A stretch of 9,214 bases of DNA from the NCBI GenBank assembly GCA_004524595.1, contig SDOA01000142.1, positions 1-9,214 of the forward strand. Direction: 5' to 3'. Positions 1 to 6,313 of this stretch are shown in pieces. The translations under genes were made by a program, and so were the position numbers. The notes below the pieces were generated by a model, which did no database searches, was not told where the DNA came from, and saw only the letters and a program-made list of their open reading frames with translations. Positions within the stretch are counted from its first letter, which is position 1, and each line of letters begins with the position of its first letter. This DNA comes from Candidatus Thorarchaeota archaeon (GTDB taxonomy: Archaea > Asgardarchaeota > Thorarchaeia > Thorarchaeales > Thorarchaeaceae).

Positions 1-329
1 ATGTCAGCTATTGTCGGTGTAACAATATCAGCAAAGACTGCCAGAGTCATCACGACAATTAATAGGTTCAATAACAGGAACACAAAGAAGCCGATTATTG
101 TCATTCCAGATTTCTTTAGTTGCCATGCCAATTCTGCCCCAATTAACACTATTGCACCACCTACCAGCCACATAAGAATAAATGGTGTCAAGACTGCATA
201 AGTGGGTAGAAGTGTGAAGTAGGGGACGGAAAGGAAAAGTAGCACAGAGAACAAAATTACAAGTGAACCATATATAGCGCCGAGTACTTTCGCGATTTCA
301 ACAGGATTCGTACTTTCCTTTTGTGACAT
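1..329 (-). CDS. Multi-spanning membrane protein of unknown function (C-terminus beyond the left edge)
   Basis: Reading leftward from the ATG at 329-327, the frame stays open for 109 codons to the window edge, so the gene is truncated here. A good Shine-Dalgarno (GAGGAG, minus strand, 340-335) lies 5 bases before the ATG and fixes the start. The protein begins with a short polar stretch (MSQKESTNPVEIAK). Three hydrophobic segments follow, at roughly residues 15-38, 44-68 and 75-100, with a basic turn at QLKKSG (70-75) between the second and third. There is no obvious cleavable signal peptide. No catalytic or binding motif is visible and I do not recognise the family. It could be a small integral membrane protein or the N-terminal part of a transporter. 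The coding call is firm and the function is unknown. Confidence 0.8.
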   Translation of the reverse strand, partial: MSQKESTNPVEIAKVLGAIYGSLVILFSVLLFLSVPYFTLLPTYAVLTPFILMWLVGGAIVLIGAELAWQLKKSGMTIIGFFVFLLLNLLIVVMTLAVFADIVTPTIAD

Positions 330-334
330 CAAAT

Positions 335-340
335 CTCCTC
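335..340 (-). promoter_or_regulatory. Shine-Dalgarno site of the membrane protein gene
   Basis: GAGGAG on the minus strand, five bases upstream of the ATG at 329. It supports that start for a reading frame with no other start evidence. Confidence 0.7.
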
Positions 341-355
341 ATTACTATAATACAT

Positions 356-370
356 TTAATATCATATAAC
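356..370 (-). promoter_or_regulatory. Candidate TATA box for the membrane protein gene
   Basis: On the minus strand this reads GTTATATGATATTAA, an AT-rich TATA-like stretch about 27-41 bases upstream of the ATG at 329. An archaeal transcript starting about 25 bases downstream would carry only a short leader containing the GAGGAG site. The call rests on composition and spacing only. Confidence 0.35.
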
Positions 371-397
371 ATATTCGACATTCGTCTTAAGTATTCT

Positions 398-412
398 AGA
401 ACACAGTGTTCT
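398..412. repeat. 15-bp palindrome AGAACACAGTGTTCT
   Basis: A perfect inverted repeat with 7-base arms (AGAACAC / GTGTTCT) around one central base. It lies in the 109-base gap between the stop of the zinc-finger gene and the start of the membrane protein gene, about 30 bases upstream of the latter's candidate TATA box. That position suits an operator for a dimeric regulator. As RNA it could form a 6-bp stem with a 3-base loop, but no T-run follows it on the minus strand, so a terminator role is less likely. A related palindrome lies at 445-456. Confidence 0.5.
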
Positions 413-414
413 CG

Positions 415-419
415 AAAAA
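415..419 (-). terminator. Possible T-run terminator of the zinc-finger gene
   Basis: The minus strand reads TTTTT about 20 bases after the stop codon of the zinc-finger gene. Archaeal RNA polymerase can terminate at short U-runs without a hairpin. A five-base run is weak evidence. Confidence 0.25.
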
Positions 420-438
420 CAGCACTAGAATAGTAGAT

Positions 439-1125
439 TTATTGAAACACGTGTTTTTGGAGTTCAAGCCTCTGTTTCTCATTCAAATCATCATATCCTT
501 CAAGCATATTCAAATCCATTCCTTGAAGAATGCGAATCATACAATTCAGATGATGCCACCGATAACTGACATGCCCATCATAGATAGAAGGCTCACCCAA
601 ACGAAGTTCGCCTTTAGCAATAAGACCATCACAAGTACGACAGGATGCCCTTCCAGACTTTGCTGCCTCAATCTTCCATCTTTCATCTGCAGCCTGATCT
701 TGTTCTTCTTTGAAATCATCAAGGCCATCGAGGAAATCTTCGACATCACCCTTCACTAGTTCAGGAGTCAAGCGTATAATAAACGAGTCGTATTCAGAAG
801 GAGAATAATCAAAGTCTACACTACTATTTGCATATCTCCTCTTGATCTTAGTGTTTGGAGGATACATCTTCTTGGTACGCATGTAGTTAAGTATCTGGTT
901 TGCTAAAATCTTACTCACCTCTTTTTTATCCATCTCTTGAACCCCATCCTCATACGCAACTCCATAGGAAGTAGCAATGATCTGCTGACCGCTATCTAAG
1001 ACTTCCCTCTTTTTTGTGTAGAGAACAGAACCGACTCGAACGGATTTCTTAATGCGAGGTGTTCTAAACGTATCAGGATTAATCCAATATCCCCAATCTG
1101 ATGAGTATTCTATCCATTCAGACAT
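439..1125 (-). CDS. PARP-type zinc-finger protein
   Basis: A 228-residue protein with a PARP-type zinc finger (zf-PARP, PF00645 type) at its C-terminus, about residues 150-225. Visible hallmarks are the lead-in AAKSGRASCRTC, then GLIAKGELRLG, then RWHHLNC and the closing EGYDDLNEKQRLELQK. Zinc ligands would be C162, C165, H192 and C195 (C-x2-C-x26-H-x2-C), close to the finger spacing in PARP1 and DNA ligase III. In those proteins the module recognises DNA breaks. No ADP-ribosyltransferase, ligase or BRCT domain follows. Residues 1-140 are polar and aromatic-rich (MSEWIEYSSDWGYWINPDTF at the start) and I do not recognise them. A 'RLTPELVKGDVEDFLDGLDD' segment (118-137) resembles an acidic helical linker. 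I chose the ATG at 1125 because a GAGGG site lies just upstream. The frame stays open back to a TTG at 1221, but the extra 32 residues look non-coding. A DNA-binding or DNA-damage role is inferred from the finger alone. Confidence 0.85.
   Translation of the reverse strand: MSEWIEYSSDWGYWINPDTFRTPRIKKSVRVGSVLYTKKREVLDSGQQIIATSYGVAYEDGVQEMDKKEVSKILANQILNYMRTKKMYPPNTKIKRRYANSSVDFDYSPSEYDSFIIRLTPELVKGDVEDFLDGLDDFKEEQDQAADERWKIEAAKSGRASCRTCDGLIAKGELRLGEPSIYDGHVSYRWHHLNCMIRILQGMDLNMLEGYDDLNEKQRLELQKHVFQ
445..456. repeat. 12-bp palindrome AAACACGTGTTT
   Basis: A perfect palindrome inside the last codons of the zinc-finger gene. It shares the AACAC / GTGTT half-site with the palindrome at 398-412, with centres about 45 bases apart. 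It may simply reflect the codons for Lys-His-Val-Phe. Confidence 0.35.
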
Positions 1126-1230
1126 ACTATAGCCCTCAGATATAATGTGCTTATACCTATAAGAAATGCACCAAAATAAATTAGTAGGTCGATATGTCGG
1201 AATGAAATTTTCAGTGTGCAAACGATAAGA
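1126..1230 (-). promoter_or_regulatory. Intergenic leader/promoter of the zinc-finger gene
   Basis: 105 bases between the coiled-coil gene stop and the zinc-finger gene start. The minus strand contains TAATTTATTTTGG at about 1183-1171, a TATA-like element about 50 bases before the ATG, and GAGGG about 10 bases before it. A separate promoter is therefore possible, although the two genes could also share a transcript. Confidence 0.35.
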
Positions 1231-1536
1231 TTAGCGGATCTTATTTGCCTTCATTAATTTGACCTTTTCTTCTACATCACTACGTTCTTTGTTTAGATTA
1301 TTAGTTTCAACAATCAATTTCAATAATGAAGTGGCATACTGTGTCTCCTTAACATGTCCTTTTCTCAAATCTTCTTCAAGTTGAACACGTTTTGTTCGAA
1401 GCTCGTCTAAGGCTTTACCAAGAGAACGGTATCGAATCTCCATAAAAGTCAGCGATGATGCCGAATTGAGTGTACCTCCCAACTTATCCCATACAGAACT
1501 ATTGGATGTCATAATGGGACTTCGTTCCTTACTCAC
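1231..1536 (-). CDS. Small coiled-coil protein of unknown function
   Basis: A 101-residue protein starting with GTG at 1536; an AGGAG site lies nine bases upstream on the minus strand. An internal ATG (residue 9, at 1512) is the alternative start. The N-terminal 30 residues are Ser/Thr/Asn-rich and probably flexible. From about residue 35 to 98 the sequence is highly charged and helical with heptad-like spacing of Leu, Ile and Val (for example LDELRTKRVQLEEDLRKG), so a coiled coil is likely. There is no signal peptide, membrane segment or enzymatic motif. It is encoded upstream of, and on the same strand as, the PARP-finger gene with a 105-base gap, which weakly suggests a shared role. I do not recognise the family. 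Confidence 0.75.
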   Translation of the reverse strand: MSKERSPIMTSNSSVWDKLGGTLNSASSLTFMEIRYRSLGKALDELRTKRVQLEEDLRKGHVKETQYATSLLKLIVETNNLNKERSDVEEKVKLMKANKIR

Positions 1537-1580
1537 CTTTTTAGACTCCTATATCAATATATGATTGCTATAGTAATGAG

Positions 1581-1597
1581 TATATTATAATATAAAA
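1581..1597 (-). promoter_or_regulatory. Candidate promoter of the coiled-coil gene
   Basis: The minus strand reads TTATATTATAATATA, an A/T-only stretch about 45-60 bases upstream of the GTG at 1536. The spacing suits an archaeal TATA box with a short leader that includes AGGAG at about 1550-1546. Confidence 0.4.
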
Positions 1598-1604
1598 TAA
1601 TCGG

Positions 1605-1623
1605 TAATGATATATAATGATAT
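1605..1623. repeat. Direct repeat TAATGATAT x2 in the divergent promoter region
   Basis: TAATGATAT occurs at 1605-1613 and again at 1615-1623, exactly ten bases (about one helical turn) apart. A related TAATGAGTAT lies at 1574-1583. The repeats sit between the divergent coiled-coil and histidine kinase genes. They could be binding sites for a regulator, or a chance product of the extreme AT content. Confidence 0.35.
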
Positions 1624-1640
1624 TTTATATACTCTTGAGG

Positions 1641-1648
1641 TATAAATA
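1641..1648 (+). promoter_or_regulatory. Candidate TATA box of the histidine kinase gene
   Basis: TATAAATA, the best TATA match in this gap, lies 86 bases before the GTG start and 110 before the first ATG. That would give a leader of about 55-80 bases. A second AT-rich stretch (ATTTTATATA, 1622-1631) precedes it. Confidence 0.45.
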
Positions 1649-1726
1649 ATACAGAATATTGTCATCGTAATCTTCTAAAGCCAGTTTGAATATCTAAAAA
1701 TACATTGAGTCGATTATGGGCATAAA

Positions 1727-3010
1727 GTGGAAAATGGAGTTGTTACAAAAATGGGGGATTCCTCAGGGATTCTAACGAAATTTAAATCAGCAGTAAAGAT
1801 ATTGATTGGTATTCCCCGAAGAATTACTGAACCGTCAATGGCAATCAGTGATGAAGTCACTCGAAGGAAAGCTAGATTCCTATCTCTCTCATTATTGGTA
1901 TCCACAGGAGTCTTCCCAATCTTACAGATTACAAGTGAAGTCACTAGTGGAATTCCGATTTATTCAGGATTGTCATTCTTTTTAGCAGGGTTGTATCTTC
2001 TAAGTCGAACAGAGTATGTACGATTGACCTCAGTCATAACAATAGCTATAGCAGCATTACTTCCGTTCGCAATTCTATTACTTCATCCTATTTGGACTCT
2101 AGCTCAGCTAGGTTTACAATTGTTGCCATGGCCCATTCTTGCAGCTCTACTTGGAAGTCAGCTTCTAAGAACAAAAGAAGAGGCCATTCTTGTAATTCTA
2201 ATGACCACTGGACTCACACTGCTTGCGTATGTTCATCCTGGAATTGTATTTTACGATGCGATAAAGCTTATTGGAGTTGCTTTTGCAGTCGAAACTCTAT
2301 TGTGGTTTACATGTTGGACAGGAGAATATTACTCAACCAAACTTGAACAGGCTAACACTACCCTCGATATGAGACGCAGAGAACTTGAGATCTACACGAG
2401 TCTACTTCGACATGACCTAAGTAATGACATTCAGATGATACTTGGAGGTCTAGAACTTGCCCAGATGACCAGTGATGATGCAAATAGACAATCTTCATTC
2501 CTAGAATCAACATTAGCGGCAGCTGAGAGAATGAGGAGTCTGATTCATGTCTTCTCACTCTCTGAGGAAGACCTCGAAAATGATTTTCTCTCAATCTTGA
2601 GATCAATTTGCAACCGCGCAGAACTTGCATTTAAGGGAATGAGTATTCAAGTCAATGCAACTGAAGAGGTTGAGAAAAATCCTCTCTATTACGGAAGGCT
2701 GACTGCACTAGCATTCGAAAATCTTCTCAGAAACACTGCTCAGCATGGAGGCGAAAACCCAAACATCAAAATTGATATGCAAATTGAACATCAATCCCTC
2801 ATCATTCATTTTGAGGATGATGGACCGGGTATTTCTCCGCAGATACGTGAGCAATTATTTGGACGAGGTGTATCAACTAGTACAAAGGGACGAGGTCTTG
2901 GATTATATCTGACCAAGATGATTATTGAATCCGAAGGGGGTTCAATTCGCTTGATTGATCCAACAGATAAAGGATGCCACTTTCAAATCACTTTACCATT
3001 GAAGGTCTAG
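1727..3010 (+). CDS. Membrane-bound sensor histidine kinase
   Basis: A 427-residue sensor kinase that should autophosphorylate on His and pass the phosphate to a response regulator. The N-terminal half (about 50-200) holds five to six hydrophobic segments, for example around 52-66, 78-94, 100-120, 130-147, 153-170 and 178-198. No large extracellular domain is present, so the sensor is probably the membrane bundle itself. A short helical linker (TKLEQANTTLDMRRRELEIY) leads to the H-box LLRHDLSND with the phospho-acceptor at H229. The ATPase domain is intact: N-box FENLLRNTAQHG (330-341), G1 box EDDGPGI (363-369), F-box LFGRGVS and G2 box GRGLGLYL (388-395). The frame opens at GTG 1727. An ATG at 1751 preceded by GGAG is an equally plausible start and gives 419 residues. 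No PAS, GAF or receiver domain is fused and no response regulator is encoded in the window, so it is an orphan here. Confidence 0.92.
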   Translation: MENGVVTKMGDSSGILTKFKSAVKILIGIPRRITEPSMAISDEVTRRKARFLSLSLLVSTGVFPILQITSEVTSGIPIYSGLSFFLAGLYLLSRTEYVRLTSVITIAIAALLPFAILLLHPIWTLAQLGLQLLPWPILAALLGSQLLRTKEEAILVILMTTGLTLLAYVHPGIVFYDAIKLIGVAFAVETLLWFTCWTGEYYSTKLEQANTTLDMRRRELEIYTSLLRHDLSNDIQMILGGLELAQMTSDDANRQSSFLESTLAAAERMRSLIHVFSLSEEDLENDFLSILRSICNRAELAFKGMSIQVNATEEVEKNPLYYGRLTALAFENLLRNTAQHGGENPNIKIDMQIEHQSLIIHFEDDGPGISPQIREQLFGRGVSTSTKGRGLGLYLTKMIIESEGGSIRLIDPTDKGCHFQITLPLKV

Positions 3011-3053
3011 TGCAGATTAATGGAAAACGAAATCTCAAGACCAGTGACTCAAG

Positions 3054-3060
3054 AAATAAA
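3054..3060 (+). promoter_or_regulatory. Possible TATA box for the DUF4139 gene pair
   Basis: AAATAAA, preceded by purines, is centred about 30 bases before the ATG at 3087. That is the spacing expected for a leaderless archaeal transcript, and it fits the absence of a Shine-Dalgarno before this ATG. The 76-base gap after the kinase gene also allows read-through. Confidence 0.3.
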
Positions 3061-3086
3061 TGCACCTGCGTACACGAAAAACCTAG

Positions 3087-4670
3087 ATGATTACTGTGAT
3101 AGAACTTCAGACATTGATTACGGAGGTAAGCATCTTCAGAGATGGTGCACGAGTGACACGAGTTGGGAAGACACATCTTCCCAAAGGGTCTCATAAAGTC
3201 AGCATTAAAGGGATAACAGACTATGCTCATTCAGACAGCTTCAGAGTCAAAGGTCGTGGACCTGCAAAATTATCGAGTATTGATGTCCATACAATAGCAG
3301 AAGTCTTTGAACCATCAGATGATACAAAGCCCCTGCACAATGAATTAAAGGAATTAAAGAAGAAACAGGAAGAGATTCAGGATAACATCGACTTTCATAA
3401 TAGTCGTTTGATAAATCTGCAAAATATGGTTTCTGAATTTTCCAACTATTTTGGTCAGATTTATGCTGCAAATGAAGGAGAGATCAAACAGCTCACTGAG
3501 ATGGATAAGAATTCATCGAAGATGACTCTTGATACTAGAGAGAGAATCAGAAAACTGGAAGATGAGTTAGAGCAGATCAACAAGGAAATTGAAGCTCTTA
3601 GGACCAATATCAACAGAATAAGTTCTGAACGAAGAACAGAAACAACCTATACGGTAGAAATTTCATTGGATGTATCAGAGGACTCAGATATTGAATTAGA
3701 CATAACATATCAGACTAGTAATGCCAGCTGGGTCCCTACATATGATATAGACCTACTTCCAGGAAAAGCAAAATTACGAAGAATGGCATTGCTCTACAAT
3801 CGTACAAAGGAAGATTGGAAGAAGGTCAAACTCGTTGTTTCAACAGCGACAGCCAGACCAGTTGATGCTATTGAGGCGACTCCATATTATGTTGGTGTCT
3901 ACGATCCTGCAATGGAGAGAGAACGGGCATCAAAGAGAATGATGAAAATGGATAGGGCTAAACCAGAAATGGCGCCTAAGGCTGCTATGTCAATGGCACC
4001 TCCATCGCCACCTCCTGAGATTGAGGAGGAATTTGCTGATGCGAGTGAGACCGTATCAGGAATAGCAATCTACGAGATACCAAAACCTGCTACAATACCT
4101 TCTGATAATGAGAAACATCCTGTAACATTGACTGAAGAGGACCTTGACTCTGATACAGTTCATTATTGGTATACTGAAGGTATGGCAGAAGTCGTAGCAC
4201 AGGATAAAGTTACTAATAGCGACAATGTCATTCTTTCAGGAAAAGCTAAAGTTTACGCTGAAGGGGATTATATCGGCGAAACCTCACTATCGCAAATCTC
4301 ACCAAGAGAATCTTTCAAGATTGGCACACGAGTAGCATATGATGTGAAAGCAGAGAAGAAACTAGTAGATCGAGAGGTAGAGAAAGCTGGTGTCATGAAA
4401 GGGAAACTTAAGCGATACTACAAATACCGCCTTGAAATACAGAATTTTTCGAAGCAGACCATTGAACTGGATATCTTTGATAGAATACCCCATAGCTTAA
4501 GCACACAGATAGAGGTTAAAGCGGAATGGGAAAAACTTGCAGTAAAGAAACAGAACCTCGGAATAATTGAGTGGCATAAAACAATCCAGCCTAATCAAAA
4601 AGAGACAATCGCATATGAATACGAAGTGTTTTGGGAAAAAGGAGTAATAATAACTCCTCCATTGCCATAG
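3087..4670 (+). CDS. DUF4140/DUF4139 (mucoidy inhibitor A-like) protein, first paralogue
   Basis: A 527-residue protein of the 'mucoidy inhibitor MuiA-like' group, whose biochemical role is not established. The N-terminal DUF4140-type domain is seen in ITEVSIFRDGARVTRVGK (11-28) and the following beta-rich stretch to about 75. A charged coiled coil spans about 82-185. The DUF4139-type domain follows, with hallmark stretches LDITYQTSNASWVPTYDIDL (204-223) and KEDWKKVKLVVSTATARP (241-258). Its C-terminal part (366-527) includes KYRLEIQNFSKQTIEL and ends ...PPLP. A linker at 276-310 is rich in Met, Ala and Pro, with seven Met between 276 and 303. No signal peptide or membrane segment is visible, so it is probably cytoplasmic, whereas many bacterial relatives are exported. 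A GTG at 3096 is an alternative start that matches the length of the paralogue's N-terminus better. Confidence 0.9.
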   Translation: MITVIELQTLITEVSIFRDGARVTRVGKTHLPKGSHKVSIKGITDYAHSDSFRVKGRGPAKLSSIDVHTIAEVFEPSDDTKPLHNELKELKKKQEEIQDNIDFHNSRLINLQNMVSEFSNYFGQIYAANEGEIKQLTEMDKNSSKMTLDTRERIRKLEDELEQINKEIEALRTNINRISSERRTETTYTVEISLDVSEDSDIELDITYQTSNASWVPTYDIDLLPGKAKLRRMALLYNRTKEDWKKVKLVVSTATARPVDAIEATPYYVGVYDPAMERERASKRMMKMDRAKPEMAPKAAMSMAPPSPPPEIEEEFADASETVSGIAIYEIPKPATIPSDNEKHPVTLTEEDLDSDTVHYWYTEGMAEVVAQDKVTNSDNVILSGKAKVYAEGDYIGETSLSQISPRESFKIGTRVAYDVKAEKKLVDREVEKAGVMKGKLKRYYKYRLEIQNFSKQTIELDIFDRIPHSLSTQIEVKAEWEKLAVKKQNLGIIEWHKTIQPNQKETIAYEYEVFWEKGVIITPPLP

Positions 4671-4675
4671 GAGGT
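4669..4675 (+). promoter_or_regulatory. Strong Shine-Dalgarno overlapping the upstream stop codon
   Basis: AGGAGGT overlaps the TAG stop (4668-4670) of the first DUF4139 gene and lies 7 bases before the ATG at 4683. The arrangement suggests coupled translation of the two paralogues and fixes the second start. Confidence 0.85.
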
Positions 4676-4682
4676 TATTAGA

Positions 4683-6269
4683 ATGAAAGACATAGAATCA
4701 AAAATTACTGATGTTACAATCTTCCGTGATGGAGCAAGAGTAAGAAGACTGGGAAAGACCGAGCTCGGAGTTGGCGAACAACTTGTTCGAATTAGTGGAA
4801 TAACTGAGTATGCTCAACACGATAGCTTTAGAGTAAAGGGTCGAGGAAAGGCAAACCTCCGTGGTATTGATGTTAAGAAGACAACAAAGACCTATGAGCC
4901 TGAAGGTGACCTAAAACTTGAATTTGAAAAATTAAAACAGTTTGAAAAAGAAAGACGTTCAATTCAAGATCAGATAGAACTCCAGCAACAGAGAATCGCT
5001 CATCTGAATACAATCATGTCACAATTTAGTTCAGAATTTGGGAAATGGTTCAGTGCTGGAGAAACAGGTATGGAAAATCTAACAAAGATGGATAAGGCTA
5101 ACCAAGAGTTGATAACTGAAGCCACGAAGAAGCTTCGAGATCTGACGAGAGAGATTGAAAGAATTGATGCAGAAATCTCTGCATTACGAACAAATATTCA
5201 ACAAATACAAGGAGAAAGAAGAACAGAGACCTTTACAGAGGTCTATATCACTCTTGATGTCAGGGAAAGTACAACTATCGAATTGGAGATCACATACCAG
5301 CTGTCCGCTGCGAATTGGCACCCAACTTATGATGTCGATATTGGTGATGGTAGTACTTCGTTAAAACGAATTGCAATCATTTACAACAATACTTTGGAAG
5401 ACTGGGAAGACATCAATCTAATTGTTTCGACTGCTTCAGCTAGACCTGTAGAAGCTATTCAACCTACACCATATTACATTGATACACCTAAGCCAGTATC
5501 TCGTTCTGTAAGTTATGGTGCCTCAGGCGGTGGAGCGGATTTCAAAGCATATGAGAGCGTTGAAGAGAGCGAAGGATTGATTGATGATCTCTCAGTAATG
5601 CAAGAAATTCAGCCAGAAATGATTCAAGAATATGCAATATCTTCAGAAGGATTGGGTGGGATCACAATTTACGAAGTACCAGGAAAGGTCACTATTGCTT
5701 CTGAGAATGGTCCTCATCCAATCACGCTCACTTTGGATGATTTTGAATCACGAAGGTCGCATTACTGGAATGCCTCAGCGATGACTGAAGTAGTAGCACA
5801 GGATGAAATCACTAATGGTGATTCAATCATTCTCCCTGGAGATGTTAAGGTCTATGCCGCAGGTGATTATATTGGGGAAACACAAATCGGTTCGATTGCT
5901 CCAAGAGAGAAATTTAGGCTTGGAACACGAGCATCCTACGATGTAAAGGCTGAAAAGAAGCTTGCGGAAAAGGATACTGAGAAAGCAGGATTCACAAAAG
6001 GGAAGCAGAAACGTGGGTATAAGTATGAACTCGAGATCAAGAACTTCTCTAAGAAGGAAATTGAGATACGAATTGTCGACAGAATCCCATACAGTAACTC
6101 TGAAAGGATAACCATCAACCTCAGTGCACCAACTCTTCAATACAAGAGATATGAATTAGGAATCATCAATTGGGAGGCAACAATAGATTCAAACAAAGAA
6201 CTGAAAATAGAATACTCTTATGAAGTTGAATGGGAGAAGGACCTGATAATCAGACCTCCTCTTCCATAA
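4683..6269 (+). CDS. DUF4140/DUF4139 (mucoidy inhibitor A-like) protein, second paralogue
   Basis: A 528-residue tandem paralogue of the upstream gene, alignable end to end and by eye about half identical. The DUF4140-type start is ITDVTIFRDGARVRRLGK (8-25). A long charged coiled coil follows at about 75-180, then the DUF4139-type domain with LEITYQLSAANWHPTYDVDI (201-220) and LEDWEDINLIVSTASARP (238-255). A C-terminal part includes KYELEIKNFSKKEIEI and ends ...RPPLP. The most divergent part is the mid-protein linker (about 268-322): the first copy is basic and Met-rich, while this one is Gly/Ser-rich (SYGASGGGAD) and then acidic. No signal peptide or membrane segment is visible. The 12-base gap and strong ribosome binding site point to matched expression, so a heterodimer through the coiled coils is a reasonable inference. 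Confidence 0.9.
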   Translation: MKDIESKITDVTIFRDGARVRRLGKTELGVGEQLVRISGITEYAQHDSFRVKGRGKANLRGIDVKKTTKTYEPEGDLKLEFEKLKQFEKERRSIQDQIELQQQRIAHLNTIMSQFSSEFGKWFSAGETGMENLTKMDKANQELITEATKKLRDLTREIERIDAEISALRTNIQQIQGERRTETFTEVYITLDVRESTTIELEITYQLSAANWHPTYDVDIGDGSTSLKRIAIIYNNTLEDWEDINLIVSTASARPVEAIQPTPYYIDTPKPVSRSVSYGASGGGADFKAYESVEESEGLIDDLSVMQEIQPEMIQEYAISSEGLGGITIYEVPGKVTIASENGPHPITLTLDDFESRRSHYWNASAMTEVVAQDEITNGDSIILPGDVKVYAAGDYIGETQIGSIAPREKFRLGTRASYDVKAEKKLAEKDTEKAGFTKGKQKRGYKYELEIKNFSKKEIEIRIVDRIPYSNSERITINLSAPTLQYKRYELGIINWEATIDSNKELKIEYSYEVEWEKDLIIRPPLP

Positions 6270-6290
6270 TCAGGTTGCTTTGGATGAACG

Positions 6291-6313
6291 GGTCACTCAG
6301 ACTACCAGTGACT
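6291..6313. terminator. Inverted repeat between convergent genes
   Basis: GTCACT (6292-6297) and AGTGAC (6307-6312) form a 6-bp stem, or 7 bp with a G-T pair, around a 9-base loop. It lies between the DUF4139 stop (6269) and the convergent peptidase stop, overlapping the latter's last codons. The position suits a bidirectional terminator, but the stem is short and no T-run follows. Confidence 0.3.

Noticed and set aside
1..201. Plus-strand 66-codon frame at the left edge
   Set aside because: It lies opposite the membrane protein gene, which has a clear ribosome binding site and hydrophobic segments.
406..759. Plus-strand reading frame of 117 codons opposite the zinc-finger gene
   Set aside because: It is antisense to a gene with a recognisable domain. 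Its translation has no motif and no ribosome binding site, so it is a shadow.
1126..1221. N-terminal extension of the zinc-finger protein to a TTG at 1221
   Set aside because: The extra residues do not look protein-like, the start would be a TTG without a ribosome binding site, and the ATG at 1125 has GAGGG just upstream.
3912..3995. Met-rich linker in the first DUF4139 protein as a metal-binding site
   Set aside because: Met/Ala/Pro-rich loops at this position are common in the family, and the second paralogue lacks the methionines, so there is no specific support for metal binding.
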